The translations under genes were made by a program, and so were the position numbers. Shown here in pieces: positions 5,229 to 13,188 of a DNA stretch of 47,524 nucleotides. The notes under the pieces are model-generated. The model did not search any database. It was given only the letters and a program-made list of their open reading frames with translations, and was not told where the DNA came from. The DNA comes from an uncultured Eubacteriales bacterium. GTDB taxonomy: Bacteria; Bacillota; Clostridia; Oscillospirales; Acutalibacteraceae. Position 1 is the first letter of the stretch; each line of letters begins with the position of its first letter. Where the stretch lies: contig UQEY01000010.1 of NCBI GenBank assembly GCA_900540235.1, positions 1 through 47,524 on the forward strand, in the 5' to 3' direction.

Positions 5229-7022
5229 ATGTATTATTCATCAGGAACTTATGAAGCATTTGCACATCCGGAAAAGCCAAAGGATGTTGACAAAAAATCT
5301 GCTTATATTATCGGTACAGGTTTGGCAGGACTTGCCGCAGCATTCTATCTTGTTCGTGACGGACAAATGAAGGGCGAGCATATTCACTTGCTCGAAAAAC
5401 TTGAGCTGGCAGGCGGTAGCTGTGACGGCAAAAAAGATGTAACAAAAGGCTTCTATATGCGTGGCGGCAGAGAAATGGACAACCATTTTGAAGTTATGTG
5501 GGATATGTTCAGAGATGTGCCGTCAATAGAAACACTGGGCGTATCTGTGCTCGATGAATACTATTGGCTTAACAAACACGACCCTAACTATTCTCTTTGC
5601 CGTGCGTCAATCAATAGAGGTCAGGATGCCCACACCGACAAAAAGTTTAAACTTGACAAAGAATCTGCAATGGCACTTTCAACTCTTTTCATCACACCTG
5701 AAAAAGAGCTTGAGGGCAAAAAAATTTCGGATGTTTTGCCTGATTCATTCTGGTCAACAAATTTCTGGCTTTATTGGCAAACTATGTTTGCTTTTCAGCG
5801 TTGGTCAAGCGCTCTTGAAATGAAAAGATATTTGTGCCGTTATGTTCATCATATTGACGGCTTACCTGATTTCAGCGCACTTCGTTTTACCAAATCCAAT
5901 CAATACGAAAGTATGATTTTGCCACTTGTAAAATATCTTGAATCACACGGGGTTAAAATCGAATTTGGTATGGATGTCAAAAATGTTGTGATTGAAGACA
6001 AGGGCAGCAAAAAGATTGCAAAGCAAATTATCTATGTTAAAGACGGCAAAGAGCAAAGCATTGATTTGATTGAGGATGACCTTGTATTTATCACAAACGG
6101 TTGTTGCACAGACACATCTTGCTATGGTGACCAAAATACTGCTCCCGATTTGTCAGGTATCAAAAACGGCTGCGGTGAATCTTGGGATATGTGGAAAAAC
6201 ATTGCAAAGCAAGCTAAACACGGTGAATATGGTAATCCTGACGCATTTTGCAATGATGTTGAAGCAACAAACTGGATGAGTGCAACTGTTCAAACATCTG
6301 ATGAAGAGATAATTCAGCACATCATCAATGTTTGCAAGCGTGACCCTCGTGAGGGCAAAGTAACAACCGGCGGTATCGTAACTGTTAAAGACAGCACGGA
6401 AAATTGGTATCTTTCTTGGACAATTAACCGTCAGCCTCAATTTAAAGCACAGGACAAAAACACCGTTCTTGTTTGGCTTTATGCTCTTAACACAAACAAA
6501 GAGGGCAATTATGTTAAAAAAGCTATCAGAAATTGCACGGGCGAAGAAATTTGCCGTGAATGGCTTTATCACATCGGCATTGACGAAAAGAAAATTGATG
6601 ACCTTGCAAAAAATGCCTGCAACACAACCACTTGCTATATGCCATATATCAACGCTTTCTTCCAGCCTAGAAAAGAGAGCGACAGACCAAAGGTTGTGCC
6701 TGACGGAGCAGTTAACTTTGCATTCATCGGTCAGTTTGCAGAAACACCGAGAGATACAATTTTCACAACCGAATACTCAATCAGAACAGGTATGGAAAGC
6801 GTGTATACACTTCTTGATGTTGACCGTGGCGTACCTGAAGTTTGGGGCAGTAAATACGATGTGAGAGAGCTTTTGCGTGCTTGCTATTATGCTATAGACA
6901 AAAAACCGATTGACGAAGCACCTCTTTCGTTTAAGGAAAAATTCCTGCTCAAAACAGTGCTGAAAAAAGTAAAAGGTACAGATGTGGAACTGCTTTTGAA
7001 AGAAAGCGGATTAATTAAATAA
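5229..7022 (+). CDS. ohyA: Oleate hydratase (myosin-cross-reactive antigen family)
   Basis: A 597-residue FAD-dependent fatty acid hydratase (MCRA family), of the family's usual length. It adds water to the cis-9 double bond of oleate or linoleate to give 10-hydroxy fatty acids, a detoxification reaction of gut and skin bacteria. The Rossmann motif GTGLAG is at 29-34, and the family hallmark MRGGREMDNHFE places the proposed catalytic acid at Glu82; WQTMFAFQRW and FIGQFAETPRDTIFTTEYS near the C-terminus are also characteristic. The enzyme is normally peripheral to the membrane. ATG 5229 is chosen because AGGAGG is at 5216-5221; the frame extends upstream to 5169 but through the promoter. The gene stands alone between two terminators, directly after a TetR regulator that may sense its substrate. 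Confidence 0.95.
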   Translation: MYYSSGTYEAFAHPEKPKDVDKKSAYIIGTGLAGLAAAFYLVRDGQMKGEHIHLLEKLELAGGSCDGKKDVTKGFYMRGGREMDNHFEVMWDMFRDVPSIETLGVSVLDEYYWLNKHDPNYSLCRASINRGQDAHTDKKFKLDKESAMALSTLFITPEKELEGKKISDVLPDSFWSTNFWLYWQTMFAFQRWSSALEMKRYLCRYVHHIDGLPDFSALRFTKSNQYESMILPLVKYLESHGVKIEFGMDVKNVVIEDKGSKKIAKQIIYVKDGKEQSIDLIEDDLVFITNGCCTDTSCYGDQNTAPDLSGIKNGCGESWDMWKNIAKQAKHGEYGNPDAFCNDVEATNWMSATVQTSDEEIIQHIINVCKRDPREGKVTTGGIVTVKDSTENWYLSWTINRQPQFKAQDKNTVLVWLYALNTNKEGNYVKKAIRNCTGEEICREWLYHIGIDEKKIDDLAKNACNTTTCYMPYINAFFQPRKESDRPKVVPDGAVNFAFIGQFAETPRDTIFTTEYSIRTGMESVYTLLDVDRGVPEVWGSKYDVRELLRACYYAIDKKPIDEAPLSFKEKFLLKTVLKKVKGTDVELLLKESGLIK

Positions 7023-7032
7023 TCAATATACG

Positions 7033-7063
7033 GGAGACAGTTTAAAACGGACTGTCTCCTTTT
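7033..7063 (+). terminator. Terminator of ohyA
   Basis: A perfect 9-bp stem (7033-7041 with 7051-7059), a 9-base loop and TTTT. Confidence 0.8.
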
Positions 7064-7157
7064 AAATTCTTATTAAAGTTCTATAAATAGTACGATAAAC
7101 AATTTAAACTAAATTACTCAATGAAAACCGAATATTGAATAAATACCTAAAAGCCTA

Positions 7158-7186
7158 TTGACAACATAGGCATTATGTTTTATAAT
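7158..7186 (+). promoter_or_regulatory. Consensus promoter of the GDSL esterase gene
   Basis: TTGACA (7158-7163), 17 bases, TATAAT (7181-7186): a perfect sigma-A promoter. Confidence 0.85.
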
Positions 7187-7227
7187 TCACTTATAAGTTT
7201 AATTTACTACAGAATTTAGGTGATTAT

Positions 7228-7857
7228 TTGAAACAGTTATTATGCTTCGGAGATTCAAATACTTGGGGTTTGATTCCAAAAACGAATGACAGGTATCCGT
7301 GGGGTGAAAGGTGGACGAGTATACTTCAGGAAATGTTAAAGCAAAGCGATATCAGAGTTTTGGAAGAAGGCTTATGCGGCAGAACTACTATTTACGATGA
7401 CGCTTATCGTAAAAATCGTAACGGACTTAAATCACTTCCTGAAATTCTTGAATCAAGTTATCCGATTGACGGTGCCGTTATAATGCTCGGAACTAATGAC
7501 TGCAAGTCATATTATAATTCAAATGCATACAAAATCGCCAAGGGACTCGGTTTGTGTGTGGATGAACTTTCAAAATATATTTCTGCCGATAAAATATTGG
7601 TGATTTCACCCATATTTCTCGGAAATGAAGTGTGGAAAGAGGAATACGATCCCGAATTTGATACGAATTCCGTTGAGGTTTCACGGCAACTTTTCGGTGA
7701 ATATGAAAAGGTTGCAAAATGTAGGGGTGCCAATATAATTTCTGCCTCTGACTATGTTTCGCCGAGTGATACTGACCAGGAACATTTAACAAAAGAGGGT
7801 CACAAAGTTCTTGCAAAAGTTGTATATAACACACTGTTAAGTACAAAAATTATTTAA
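7228..7857 (+). CDS. SGNH/GDSL-family esterase (arylesterase-like)
   Basis: A 209-residue cytoplasmic hydrolase of the SGNH fold, without a signal peptide. Block I is CFGDSNTWG with nucleophile Ser10, the block II glycine is in GLCGRTT (Gly51), block III is MLGTND (Asn90), and the C-terminal block is DQEHLTKEGH with Asp183 and His186, so the full triad and oxyanion set are present. Relatives deacetylate sugars or hydrolyse small esters. The start is TTG 7228 behind TTAGGTGA at 7216-7223. It is a one-gene unit with a perfect promoter and its own terminator, followed by another esterase-type gene at 8030, so the two could serve related ester substrates; this is inference. Confidence 0.88.
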   Translation: MKQLLCFGDSNTWGLIPKTNDRYPWGERWTSILQEMLKQSDIRVLEEGLCGRTTIYDDAYRKNRNGLKSLPEILESSYPIDGAVIMLGTNDCKSYYNSNAYKIAKGLGLCVDELSKYISADKILVISPIFLGNEVWKEEYDPEFDTNSVEVSRQLFGEYEKVAKCRGANIISASDYVSPSDTDQEHLTKEGHKVLAKVVYNTLLSTKII

Positions 7858-7931
7858 AAAGCATTCTTGCTATTCGCAGTTGCGATAAAGCGTTAATAAT
7901 AAATTTTCAAATTTAAATTTGTAGATATTTT

Positions 7932-7955
7932 AAGCGGAGCATTGCTTCGCTTTAT
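7932..7955 (+). terminator. Terminator of the GDSL gene
   Basis: AAGCGGAGC and GCTTCGCTT pair at 8 of 9 positions around ATT, followed by TTTATTTATT. Confidence 0.65.
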
Positions 7956-7973
7956 TTATTATATTAGTAATAA

Positions 7974-8002
7974 TTGACATTTTAAGCATATTATTGTAAT
8001 AT
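7974..8002 (+). promoter_or_regulatory. Promoter of the alpha/beta hydrolase gene
   Basis: TTGACA (7974-7979), 17 bases, TAATAT (7997-8002). Confidence 0.65.
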
Positions 8003-8029
8003 TTTATTATTAAATGTCGAGGAGATATT

Positions 8030-9130
8030 ATGAAAACTAAAGATAAAATAAAAAGCAAGAAGGTTAATATTTTGAAAATTGTGCTAATAGTTGTTGTTGC
8101 GATTATTATAATTGCAATAGCTTTTGTTAATTTGACCACTTTGCCTAAATATGACGATGATAAAAATGTTATATATGTCGGTTCAATGCTTAAATCGGAC
8201 AGCGTTAATTACTCGGATGAAAGCGGAAAAGGCATAATCAAAAACCCTGTGGTTAAAATAATGCAAATGGTTTGGCGATTTTGTGACAGTGGTGACAAAA
8301 AGAAGCACGCAAAACAAAAACCACCGAAAAATATTGAAATAATTAAGGATATCAACTATCTTGATGATAATAATCTTTATCATACACTTGATATTATGTA
8401 TCCTGAAAATATCGGAAAAAATCAAAAATTGCCGGTGATTATTGATATTCACGGCGGCGGTTGGATGTACGCAACTAAAGATTTGAATGAAAACTATTGC
8501 CGTTCACTTTGCGATAGGGGGTATGTTGTGTTTAATATCAGCTACCGTTTAGTACCTGATGTTAATGTTAACGAGCAAATTAAAGATGTTATGTCTGCGC
8601 TGAAATGGATAAGCGAAAATATAAACGACTACCCTTGCGACAGTGATAATATTATGCTTACGGGCGATTCTGCCGGTGGTATGCTTTCGGCATATGCAAC
8701 TGTTCTTTTGCAAAGCAGTGAACTTAGAAATGTTTTTAATACAGTTGATGCAAAACTTAACATTAATACACTTGTTTTAACTTCTCCGGTAGCATTTATG
8801 AAATCTGCAGGTTTATTCAGCCTTTATACAAAACCACTTTGGGGCAAAGATTATAAAAACAGCGAAACTTATAATTATATGGACTTTGATGAAATATTGT
8901 CTTATGCAGATAATATGCCTCCTACATATCTTATCACAAGCAGCGGTGATACTTTGGCTCAAAAACAAACGCTCAGGCTTTATGAACTCTTAGATAAAAA
9001 CGGTGTTGAGTGCGAACTTGCAAATTACGGAGAAGAATACGGCAAAAGTTTAGCTCATGTTTTCAGTGTTCTTGAGCCTTTTGACAAGGCGGGAAAAGAT
9101 GCTATTGACGGCGCTTTAAACTTTTTTTGA
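8030..9130 (+). CDS. Membrane-anchored alpha/beta hydrolase, HSL-like esterase
   Basis: A 366-residue esterase of the hormone-sensitive-lipase branch. A lysine-rich N-terminus and one TM helix (about 14-33) anchor it, so the catalytic domain lies outside the membrane. The oxyanion-hole motif HGGGW (141-145), nucleophile elbow GDSAGG (Ser214), acid in SSGDTLA (Asp307) and base in AHVFSV (His343) form a complete active site. The region before the domain (35-105) is unusually long and contains a Lys-rich stretch near 89-99. GAGGAGA precedes ATG 8030. It is a single-gene unit between a consensus promoter and a terminator; the substrate is unknown, perhaps acylated glycans or esters at the cell surface. 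Confidence 0.88.
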   Translation: MKTKDKIKSKKVNILKIVLIVVVAIIIIAIAFVNLTTLPKYDDDKNVIYVGSMLKSDSVNYSDESGKGIIKNPVVKIMQMVWRFCDSGDKKKHAKQKPPKNIEIIKDINYLDDNNLYHTLDIMYPENIGKNQKLPVIIDIHGGGWMYATKDLNENYCRSLCDRGYVVFNISYRLVPDVNVNEQIKDVMSALKWISENINDYPCDSDNIMLTGDSAGGMLSAYATVLLQSSELRNVFNTVDAKLNINTLVLTSPVAFMKSAGLFSLYTKPLWGKDYKNSETYNYMDFDEILSYADNMPPTYLITSSGDTLAQKQTLRLYELLDKNGVECELANYGEEYGKSLAHVFSVLEPFDKAGKDAIDGALNFF

Positions 9131-9168
9131 AGAAAATATGAAAAGTAAAGTTAACAGTTAGAATAAAG

Positions 9169-9200
9169 CGGTACTCTCAAATTGTGAAAGTACCGTTTTT
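9169..9200 (+). terminator. Terminator of the hydrolase gene
   Basis: CGGTACTCTCA pairs with TGAAAGTACCG (10 of 11 plus one G-U), 5-base loop, TTTTT tail. Confidence 0.85.
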
Positions 9201-9270
9201 AAGTAAACTTTTTTCTTTTTGTAATATAACTTCGGTTGTGTCCTTTCTTAAAACATATCATATTAAAAGT

Positions 9271-9300
9271 TTATGCAAATTCTAACGAGTATGTTATAAT
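9271..9300 (+). promoter_or_regulatory. Extended -10 promoter of the TraX-like gene
   Basis: TGTTATAAT (9292-9300) is an extended -10 box; the -35 (TTATGC at 9271-9276, 18-base spacer) is weak. Confidence 0.5.
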
Positions 9301-9331
9301 GGTTCTATATTGATTATCAGAGGAAACATAT

Positions 9332-10081
9332 ATGCAAAAATATAAAATACTCAATTCTAATGAATTAAAGCTTGTTGCAATAATCGCAATGACTGTTGAC
9401 CATATTGCTTGGGCGATGTTTGACGGCTATCCGACTGCGCCTTTGCCTGTTTTTATGCACATAATCGGTAGGCTCACTTGTCCAATAATGTGCTACTTTA
9501 TTGCTGAAGGGTATCATTATACCAAAAATATAAATAAGTATACTTTCAGGCTTTTTGCTTTTGCGTTTGTTTCGCATTTTGCATATATTTTTGCATCAAA
9601 CGCTTTTGTCGATTTTAAGTCGTTTATTCCGTTTTACTATGGTGATTTTCTTAACCAAACAAGTGTTATGTGGTCGCTTGCCTGGGGTCTTGTAATGCTG
9701 AGAATTGCAGATAGTAAAAAAATCAAATTAATTTGTAAAGTTTTATTAGTGATATTAATTTGTATTATAACGCTCCCGAGTGATTGGAGTTGTATTGCGT
9801 CACTTTGTATCATGGCAATCGGAACGAACAGGGGCAATTTTAAAAAGCAAATGGCTTGGATGATTTTTTATGTAGCCTTGTATTCTTTGGTTTATTTTTT
9901 TGCGATAGACAAAGTTTACGGTGTTTTGCAAATGGGGGTTATCCTTTCAATTCCTATTATTGCAATGTATAACGGAAGTAGGGGAAAGAATGAAAAAATC
10001 AACAAGTTTATGAAATGGTTTTTCTATATATTTTACCCGGCTCATTTATTTGTTATCGGTTTAATTAATTATTTGGGATAA
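9332..10081 (+). CDS. TraX family membrane protein
   Basis: A 249-residue polytopic membrane protein of the TraX family. The N-terminal signature LKLVAIIAMTVDHIAWAMF and the later GRLTCPIMCYFIAEGYHYTKN with a run of hydrophobic helices and a C-terminal FYPAHLFVIGLI are diagnostic. TraX acetylates F pilin in E. coli; chromosomal Clostridia relatives are not tied to conjugation and probably act as acyltransferase-like enzymes on surface molecules. No pilin or conjugation gene is nearby. GAGGA at 9321-9325 supports ATG 9332. It converges on the ROK kinase gene, and the two share one bidirectional terminator. Confidence 0.85.
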   Translation: MQKYKILNSNELKLVAIIAMTVDHIAWAMFDGYPTAPLPVFMHIIGRLTCPIMCYFIAEGYHYTKNINKYTFRLFAFAFVSHFAYIFASNAFVDFKSFIPFYYGDFLNQTSVMWSLAWGLVMLRIADSKKIKLICKVLLVILICIITLPSDWSCIASLCIMAIGTNRGNFKKQMAWMIFYVALYSLVYFFAIDKVYGVLQMGVILSIPIIAMYNGSRGKNEKINKFMKWFFYIFYPAHLFVIGLINYLG

Positions 10082-10085
10082 AAAA

Positions 10086-10111
10086 ACGGTGTATGCAAAA
10101 TCATACACCGT
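10086..10111. terminator. Bidirectional terminator between traX-like and ROK genes
   Basis: A perfect 10-bp stem (10086-10095 with 10102-10111) and a 6-base loop, with six A residues to the left and TCATTTTT to the right, serving both converging genes. Confidence 0.85.
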
Positions 10112-10119
10112 CATTTTTA

Positions 10120-11001
10120 TTAAAGCTGTGAAGCTTCGTAAGAAACTCCGAGGAGCGCAGCATCGTTTCTGAGCTGTGACCTTACAATATTAACATCTTT
10201 GAAATTATCCATAAGAAGATTGTAAATCTTTCTGTCAATAAGGTCTATAACATAATCTTCGTTCATAATTCCTCCGCCGAGAACTATAAGAGGCGGGTTG
10301 AAAATATAGATGATGTTTATTAAACCTATTATCATTTCATCTATCCATTTGTCAATAACCGACCTTATTTCAGGCTTACTGAAATTTTCTTTTTCAAATA
10401 TTTCAAAGGCATTAAGGTTGGTTGAATTTGCTTTGTTAACTGCTTCAATAAGGGCTTTGGCAGAGGCATAACATTCGTAGCAGCCCTCACCGCCGCAAGT
10501 GCACTGCTTTCCTCCTGCGTGAGTAATCATATGACCGAATTCACCGGCTGAAGAAGTGCTGCCTTTATAAAGTTTATTATTAAGAAATAATGCGCCGCCG
10601 ATACCCGTGCCGTATGTAAGAGTAAGGAAATCACTCTTGCCTTTACCTGCACCGAATCTTGCTTCACCGAGTGCAAATGCATTAACATCATTTTCAACAA
10701 AGGTTGGAATACCGGTTTTGTTTTCAATGATTTTTTTGACCATCATTCCGGTATAGTAAGGAATGTTGTCTGTTGAATAAACAACAATACCATTTTCGCT
10801 GTCAACCTGACCTGCTGTTGAAATTGCAATTCTGTCAATATCTTTATAACTTTCGATTATACGAATTATTTTTAATACAAGTTCCTGACCGCCTTTTTGC
10901 GCTTCTGTAGGTACGGTGTGCCTGTCGGTAAGTTCAAAATTTTCATTGCAAAGGGCATACTTTATGTTTGTGCCGCCTATGTCAAATGCTAATATTTTCA
11001 T
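10120..11001 (-). CDS. ROK family sugar kinase
   Basis: A 293-residue sugar kinase of the ROK family, cytoplasmic, phosphorylating glucose or a related hexose or amino sugar with ATP. The phosphate-binding DIGGTNIKYA is at the N-terminus (Asp7). The catalytic Asp is in VENDVNAFALGEA (about 105), followed by YGTGIGGAL. The zinc-binding set is GH (156-157) plus CTCGGEGCYE (Cys167, 169, 174). No helix-turn-helix is present, so it is an enzyme rather than a NagC/XylR-type repressor. ATG 11001 (plus-strand CAT 10999-11001) is chosen because GAGGAACT lies just upstream; a start four codons earlier would put the ribosome binding site inside the gene. It is divergently transcribed from the membrane-protein gene at 11125. 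The exact sugar is undetermined. Confidence 0.9.
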   Translation of the reverse strand: MKILAFDIGGTNIKYALCNENFELTDRHTVPTEAQKGGQELVLKIIRIIESYKDIDRIAISTAGQVDSENGIVVYSTDNIPYYTGMMVKKIIENKTGIPTFVENDVNAFALGEARFGAGKGKSDFLTLTYGTGIGGALFLNNKLYKGSTSSAGEFGHMITHAGGKQCTCGGEGCYECYASAKALIEAVNKANSTNLNAFEIFEKENFSKPEIRSVIDKWIDEMIIGLINIIYIFNPPLIVLGGGIMNEDYVIDLIDRKIYNLLMDNFKDVNIVRSQLRNDAALLGVSYEASQL

Positions 11002-11033
11002 AAGTTCCTCCATTGAATCTTATTTATAATTAT

Positions 11034-11062
11034 ATTATATCAACTCAATAAGATAAATTCAA
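11034..11062 (-). promoter_or_regulatory. Promoter of the ROK kinase gene
   Basis: Minus-strand TTGAAT (11057-11062), 17 bases, TATAAT (11034-11039). It lies back to back with the plus promoter at 11069, so the two may compete for polymerase. Confidence 0.65.
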
Positions 11063-11068
11063 TAGTTA

Positions 11069-11097
11069 TTGAAAATGATTGAAAATTATGTTATAAT
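11069..11097 (+). promoter_or_regulatory. Promoter of the membrane-protein/acyltransferase unit
   Basis: TTGAAA (11069-11074), 17 bases, TATAAT (11092-11097). Confidence 0.7.
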
Positions 11098-11124
11098 TCT
11101 AAAAAAAGGTAAAGGAGTATAGCT

Positions 11125-11769
11125 GTGGAAGAAGAAATTAAAGAAGAAAAGCTTGACAGCCCTTTAGTTGTACATAAAAAAAGTGACGCTTCATATCAGG
11201 AAGCTCAAACTGAAGTTGAAATGCAAACAACTCATATTGATGAAGATTCGGATGCGCCTACCCTTGAAAGGCATAGATTTAAAAAGGTGAAGAAAAAGAA
11301 AAAATGGCCGTATGTTTTGGCTGTTTTAATAGTTGCATTAATCGTGGTACTTGCTGTTATGTTTAATAACGGTACAATTAAATTGCCGCAACACCAAACT
11401 ACAAGCGAAACTAAAAAGTCATATACAACCGAAGTGCCTAATTCTTTTGCTGATACAATCACCGTTAAAGGTACATATCTTTTTTATGAAGGTAACGAAC
11501 TTGACGATATCGGTGCTCTTGAGCGTGAAATTAAGTATCAGGATGAAAATAAAACATTTACGGTTCAGGATGAGCATGCTGACAGTAATTTCTTAAATAA
11601 AGAAGTTTTGCCGCTTCTCACAAAATACAATATGAAATATAATGTTACTTATATTGAATCATCCGGCTTAATCTCAAAGTATGAAACCACCGCAGCGCCG
11701 GCAGTTACCGAAGCTGCTCCTACCGAAGCACCGGCAGAAACCCAAGCGCCTGAAGAACCGCAACAATAA
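11125..11769 (+). CDS. Single-pass membrane protein with T/A/P-rich tail, function unknown
   Basis: A 214-residue protein that I do not recognise. It has an acidic cytoplasmic N-terminus (1-50), a Lys/Arg-rich stop-transfer patch (KKVKKKKK, 53-60), one TM helix (61-80), a small external domain (110-185) and a Thr/Ala/Pro/Glu-rich tail (188-214). The external part, with ITVKGTYLFYEGNEL, an amphipathic helix and FTVQDEHADSNFLNKEVLPLLTK, has the strand-helix-strand rhythm of ExbD/TolR periplasmic domains, but this is only a resemblance. The GTG start at 11125 follows AAAGGAG. The gene is 2 bp from the acyltransferase gene, so they are co-transcribed. A similar low-complexity tail ends the penicillin-binding protein at 25728, suggesting a wall-spanning linker. 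Confidence 0.75.
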   Translation: MEEEIKEEKLDSPLVVHKKSDASYQEAQTEVEMQTTHIDEDSDAPTLERHRFKKVKKKKKWPYVLAVLIVALIVVLAVMFNNGTIKLPQHQTTSETKKSYTTEVPNSFADTITVKGTYLFYEGNELDDIGALEREIKYQDENKTFTVQDEHADSNFLNKEVLPLLTKYNMKYNVTYIESSGLISKYETTAAPAVTEAAPTEAPAETQAPEEPQQ

Positions 11770-11771
11770 TT

Positions 11772-12584
11772 ATGGATATTAATTTATTAGTTGATGAAAT
11801 CAAACTTAATAATAAATTAAAAAGCGAAGTGCTTAGCCTTGTCAAAAAAGACAGGGCTAAGCTTATTTCTTTATGTGAAAAATGCAGTAAAGATAATTTT
11901 AAATCTGCTTTTTTAAAAAATGATTTAGCTAAGCTTGCCATAGCACTTTTGTACTCAGTAAATTACACCTACCCTAAGTATCAAAAAATGGGCATAAGTG
12001 ATGATATCTATTTTGCCACTATGAAGGATATTTCTATTTGGTGCGAAAATAACGGAAATAAAGGTTTGAAAAACATAGCTTGGATAAAAAATCATTTGAA
12101 TACGGAGCTTTTTAAACTCGGCAGACTTCAGTTTCAGCTTTACACTTGTAACGATATTAAACTTGATTACAGTATGTTGCCGTTTGATAAAGGCGAAAAA
12201 ATGCTTTATGTTCATATTCCGCAAGGGGAAAAGCTGATTTATGCCGATTGCGTAAATTCATTCATTGAGGCTAAAGAATTTTTTGCAAAGTTTTTTCCTG
12301 ATTATAAATATAATTTCTTTTTCTGCGAAAGCTGGCTTTTGTATGGTGAAAATTGGCAGTTTATGGACAGCTCAAGCAATATTTTACAGTTTTCAACTCT
12401 CTTTGATTTGGTTTGCTCATTTGATAATGACAAGCAGGCGATAGAAAGAATATTTGGCAAAAGGCAAATTTTTAAGTCAAAATATCAAGAAAAAACCGCC
12501 TTGCAAAGAAGTGCAAAAGCATTTATGCAAAGCGGCGGTAAATTAGGTGAGGGGATAGGAATTCTCCACAAAGACGATATTTAA
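11772..12584 (+). CDS. GNAT-like N-acyltransferase domain protein
   Basis: A 270-residue protein resembling the clostridial 'acyltransferase domain-containing' family with an N-terminal helical module (about 1-120) and a C-terminal GNAT-like module (125-260). Landmarks are CENNGNKGLKNIAWIKNHLNTELFKLGRLQFQL and MLYVHIPQGEKL, then FFFCESWLLY. The family is associated with acyl transfer to unknown acceptors, and no substrate can be assigned. It starts 2 bp after the preceding membrane-protein gene without a strong ribosome binding site of its own, so translation is probably coupled. Its stop codon overlaps the stop of the converging rnhA gene within the four bases TTAA (12581-12584). Confidence 0.7.
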   Translation: MDINLLVDEIKLNNKLKSEVLSLVKKDRAKLISLCEKCSKDNFKSAFLKNDLAKLAIALLYSVNYTYPKYQKMGISDDIYFATMKDISIWCENNGNKGLKNIAWIKNHLNTELFKLGRLQFQLYTCNDIKLDYSMLPFDKGEKMLYVHIPQGEKLIYADCVNSFIEAKEFFAKFFPDYKYNFFFCESWLLYGENWQFMDSSSNILQFSTLFDLVCSFDNDKQAIERIFGKRQIFKSKYQEKTALQRSAKAFMQSGGKLGEGIGILHKDDI

Positions 12585-13015
12585 AGATTTTTATAAAAAT
12601 TTACTGCAAGTTCATCACAGCGTTCATTATAGGGATGACCGTTATGACCTTTTACCCAGTTAAAAGTGACATTGTGCTTTTTTAAAAGCGGCAACAGTTG
12701 CTCCCACAAATCTACATTCAAAGCAGGCTTTTTGTCTGCTTTTTTCCATCCGTTTTTTTGCCAAGAATATACCCAACCTTTTGTTACACTGTCACATACA
12801 TATTTTGAATCTGTAGTAAGATAAACTTCGCAAGGCTCTTTAAGCGCTTTGAGTCCCTCAATAACGGCTGAAAGTTCCATTCTGTTATTTGTAGTTTCTT
12901 TGCTTCCGCCTACAAGCTCTTTTTCTTTTTTATTATAAACAAGTATTGCTGCCCAGCCGCCCGGTCCGGGGTTTCCGGAGCAAGCACCGTCTGTATATAT
13001 TTCAACATTTTTCAT
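12581..13015 (-). CDS. rnhA: Ribonuclease HI
   Basis: A 144-residue RNase HI, which cuts the RNA strand of RNA-DNA hybrids (primers, R-loops). All catalytic residues are visible: Asp9 in YTDGACSGNPGPGG, Glu47 in NNRMELSA, Asp69 in TTDSKYV, and His124/Asp134 in GHNGHPYNERCDELA. The basic handle WSWQKNGWKKADKK-type segment (84-96) is present. ATG 13015 is chosen by homology and by GGTGA just upstream; the open frame extends 19 codons further without a ribosome binding site. It is the only minus-strand gene in the 12-35 kb stretch and converges tail-to-tail with the acyltransferase gene without a terminator. A separate rnhB lies at 33371. Confidence 0.95.
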   Translation of the reverse strand: MKNVEIYTDGACSGNPGPGGWAAILVYNKKEKELVGGSKETTNNRMELSAVIEGLKALKEPCEVYLTTDSKYVCDSVTKGWVYSWQKNGWKKADKKPALNVDLWEQLLPLLKKHNVTFNWVKGHNGHPYNERCDELAVNFYKNL

Positions 13016-13105
13016 ATTTTTCACCGTTTTAAAATTTTTATTTATTTTATCATTCTTTTTGTCAATAATCAATATAGACTTTGACTTTCATAAACATTTG
13101 ATTAC

Positions 13106-13134
13106 TTGACATTCTTTGTCTAATAATATATTAT
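13106..13134 (+). promoter_or_regulatory. Promoter of the rnj-rplI-dnaB-tilS-ftsH unit
   Basis: TTGACA (13106-13111), 17 bases, TATTAT (13129-13134). No clear terminator appears until after ftsH, so it may drive five genes. Confidence 0.75.
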
Positions 13135-13188
13135 ATCTAATGAATAATTTGTTCGGAAAAATATTTATATTTGGAGGTTAAAATTTTA

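Noticed and set aside
9332..10081. TraX as a sign of a conjugative element
   Set aside because: No pilin, relaxase or coupling protein lies nearby, and TraX-like proteins are common in Clostridia chromosomes; the flanking DNA looks like ordinary chromosome.
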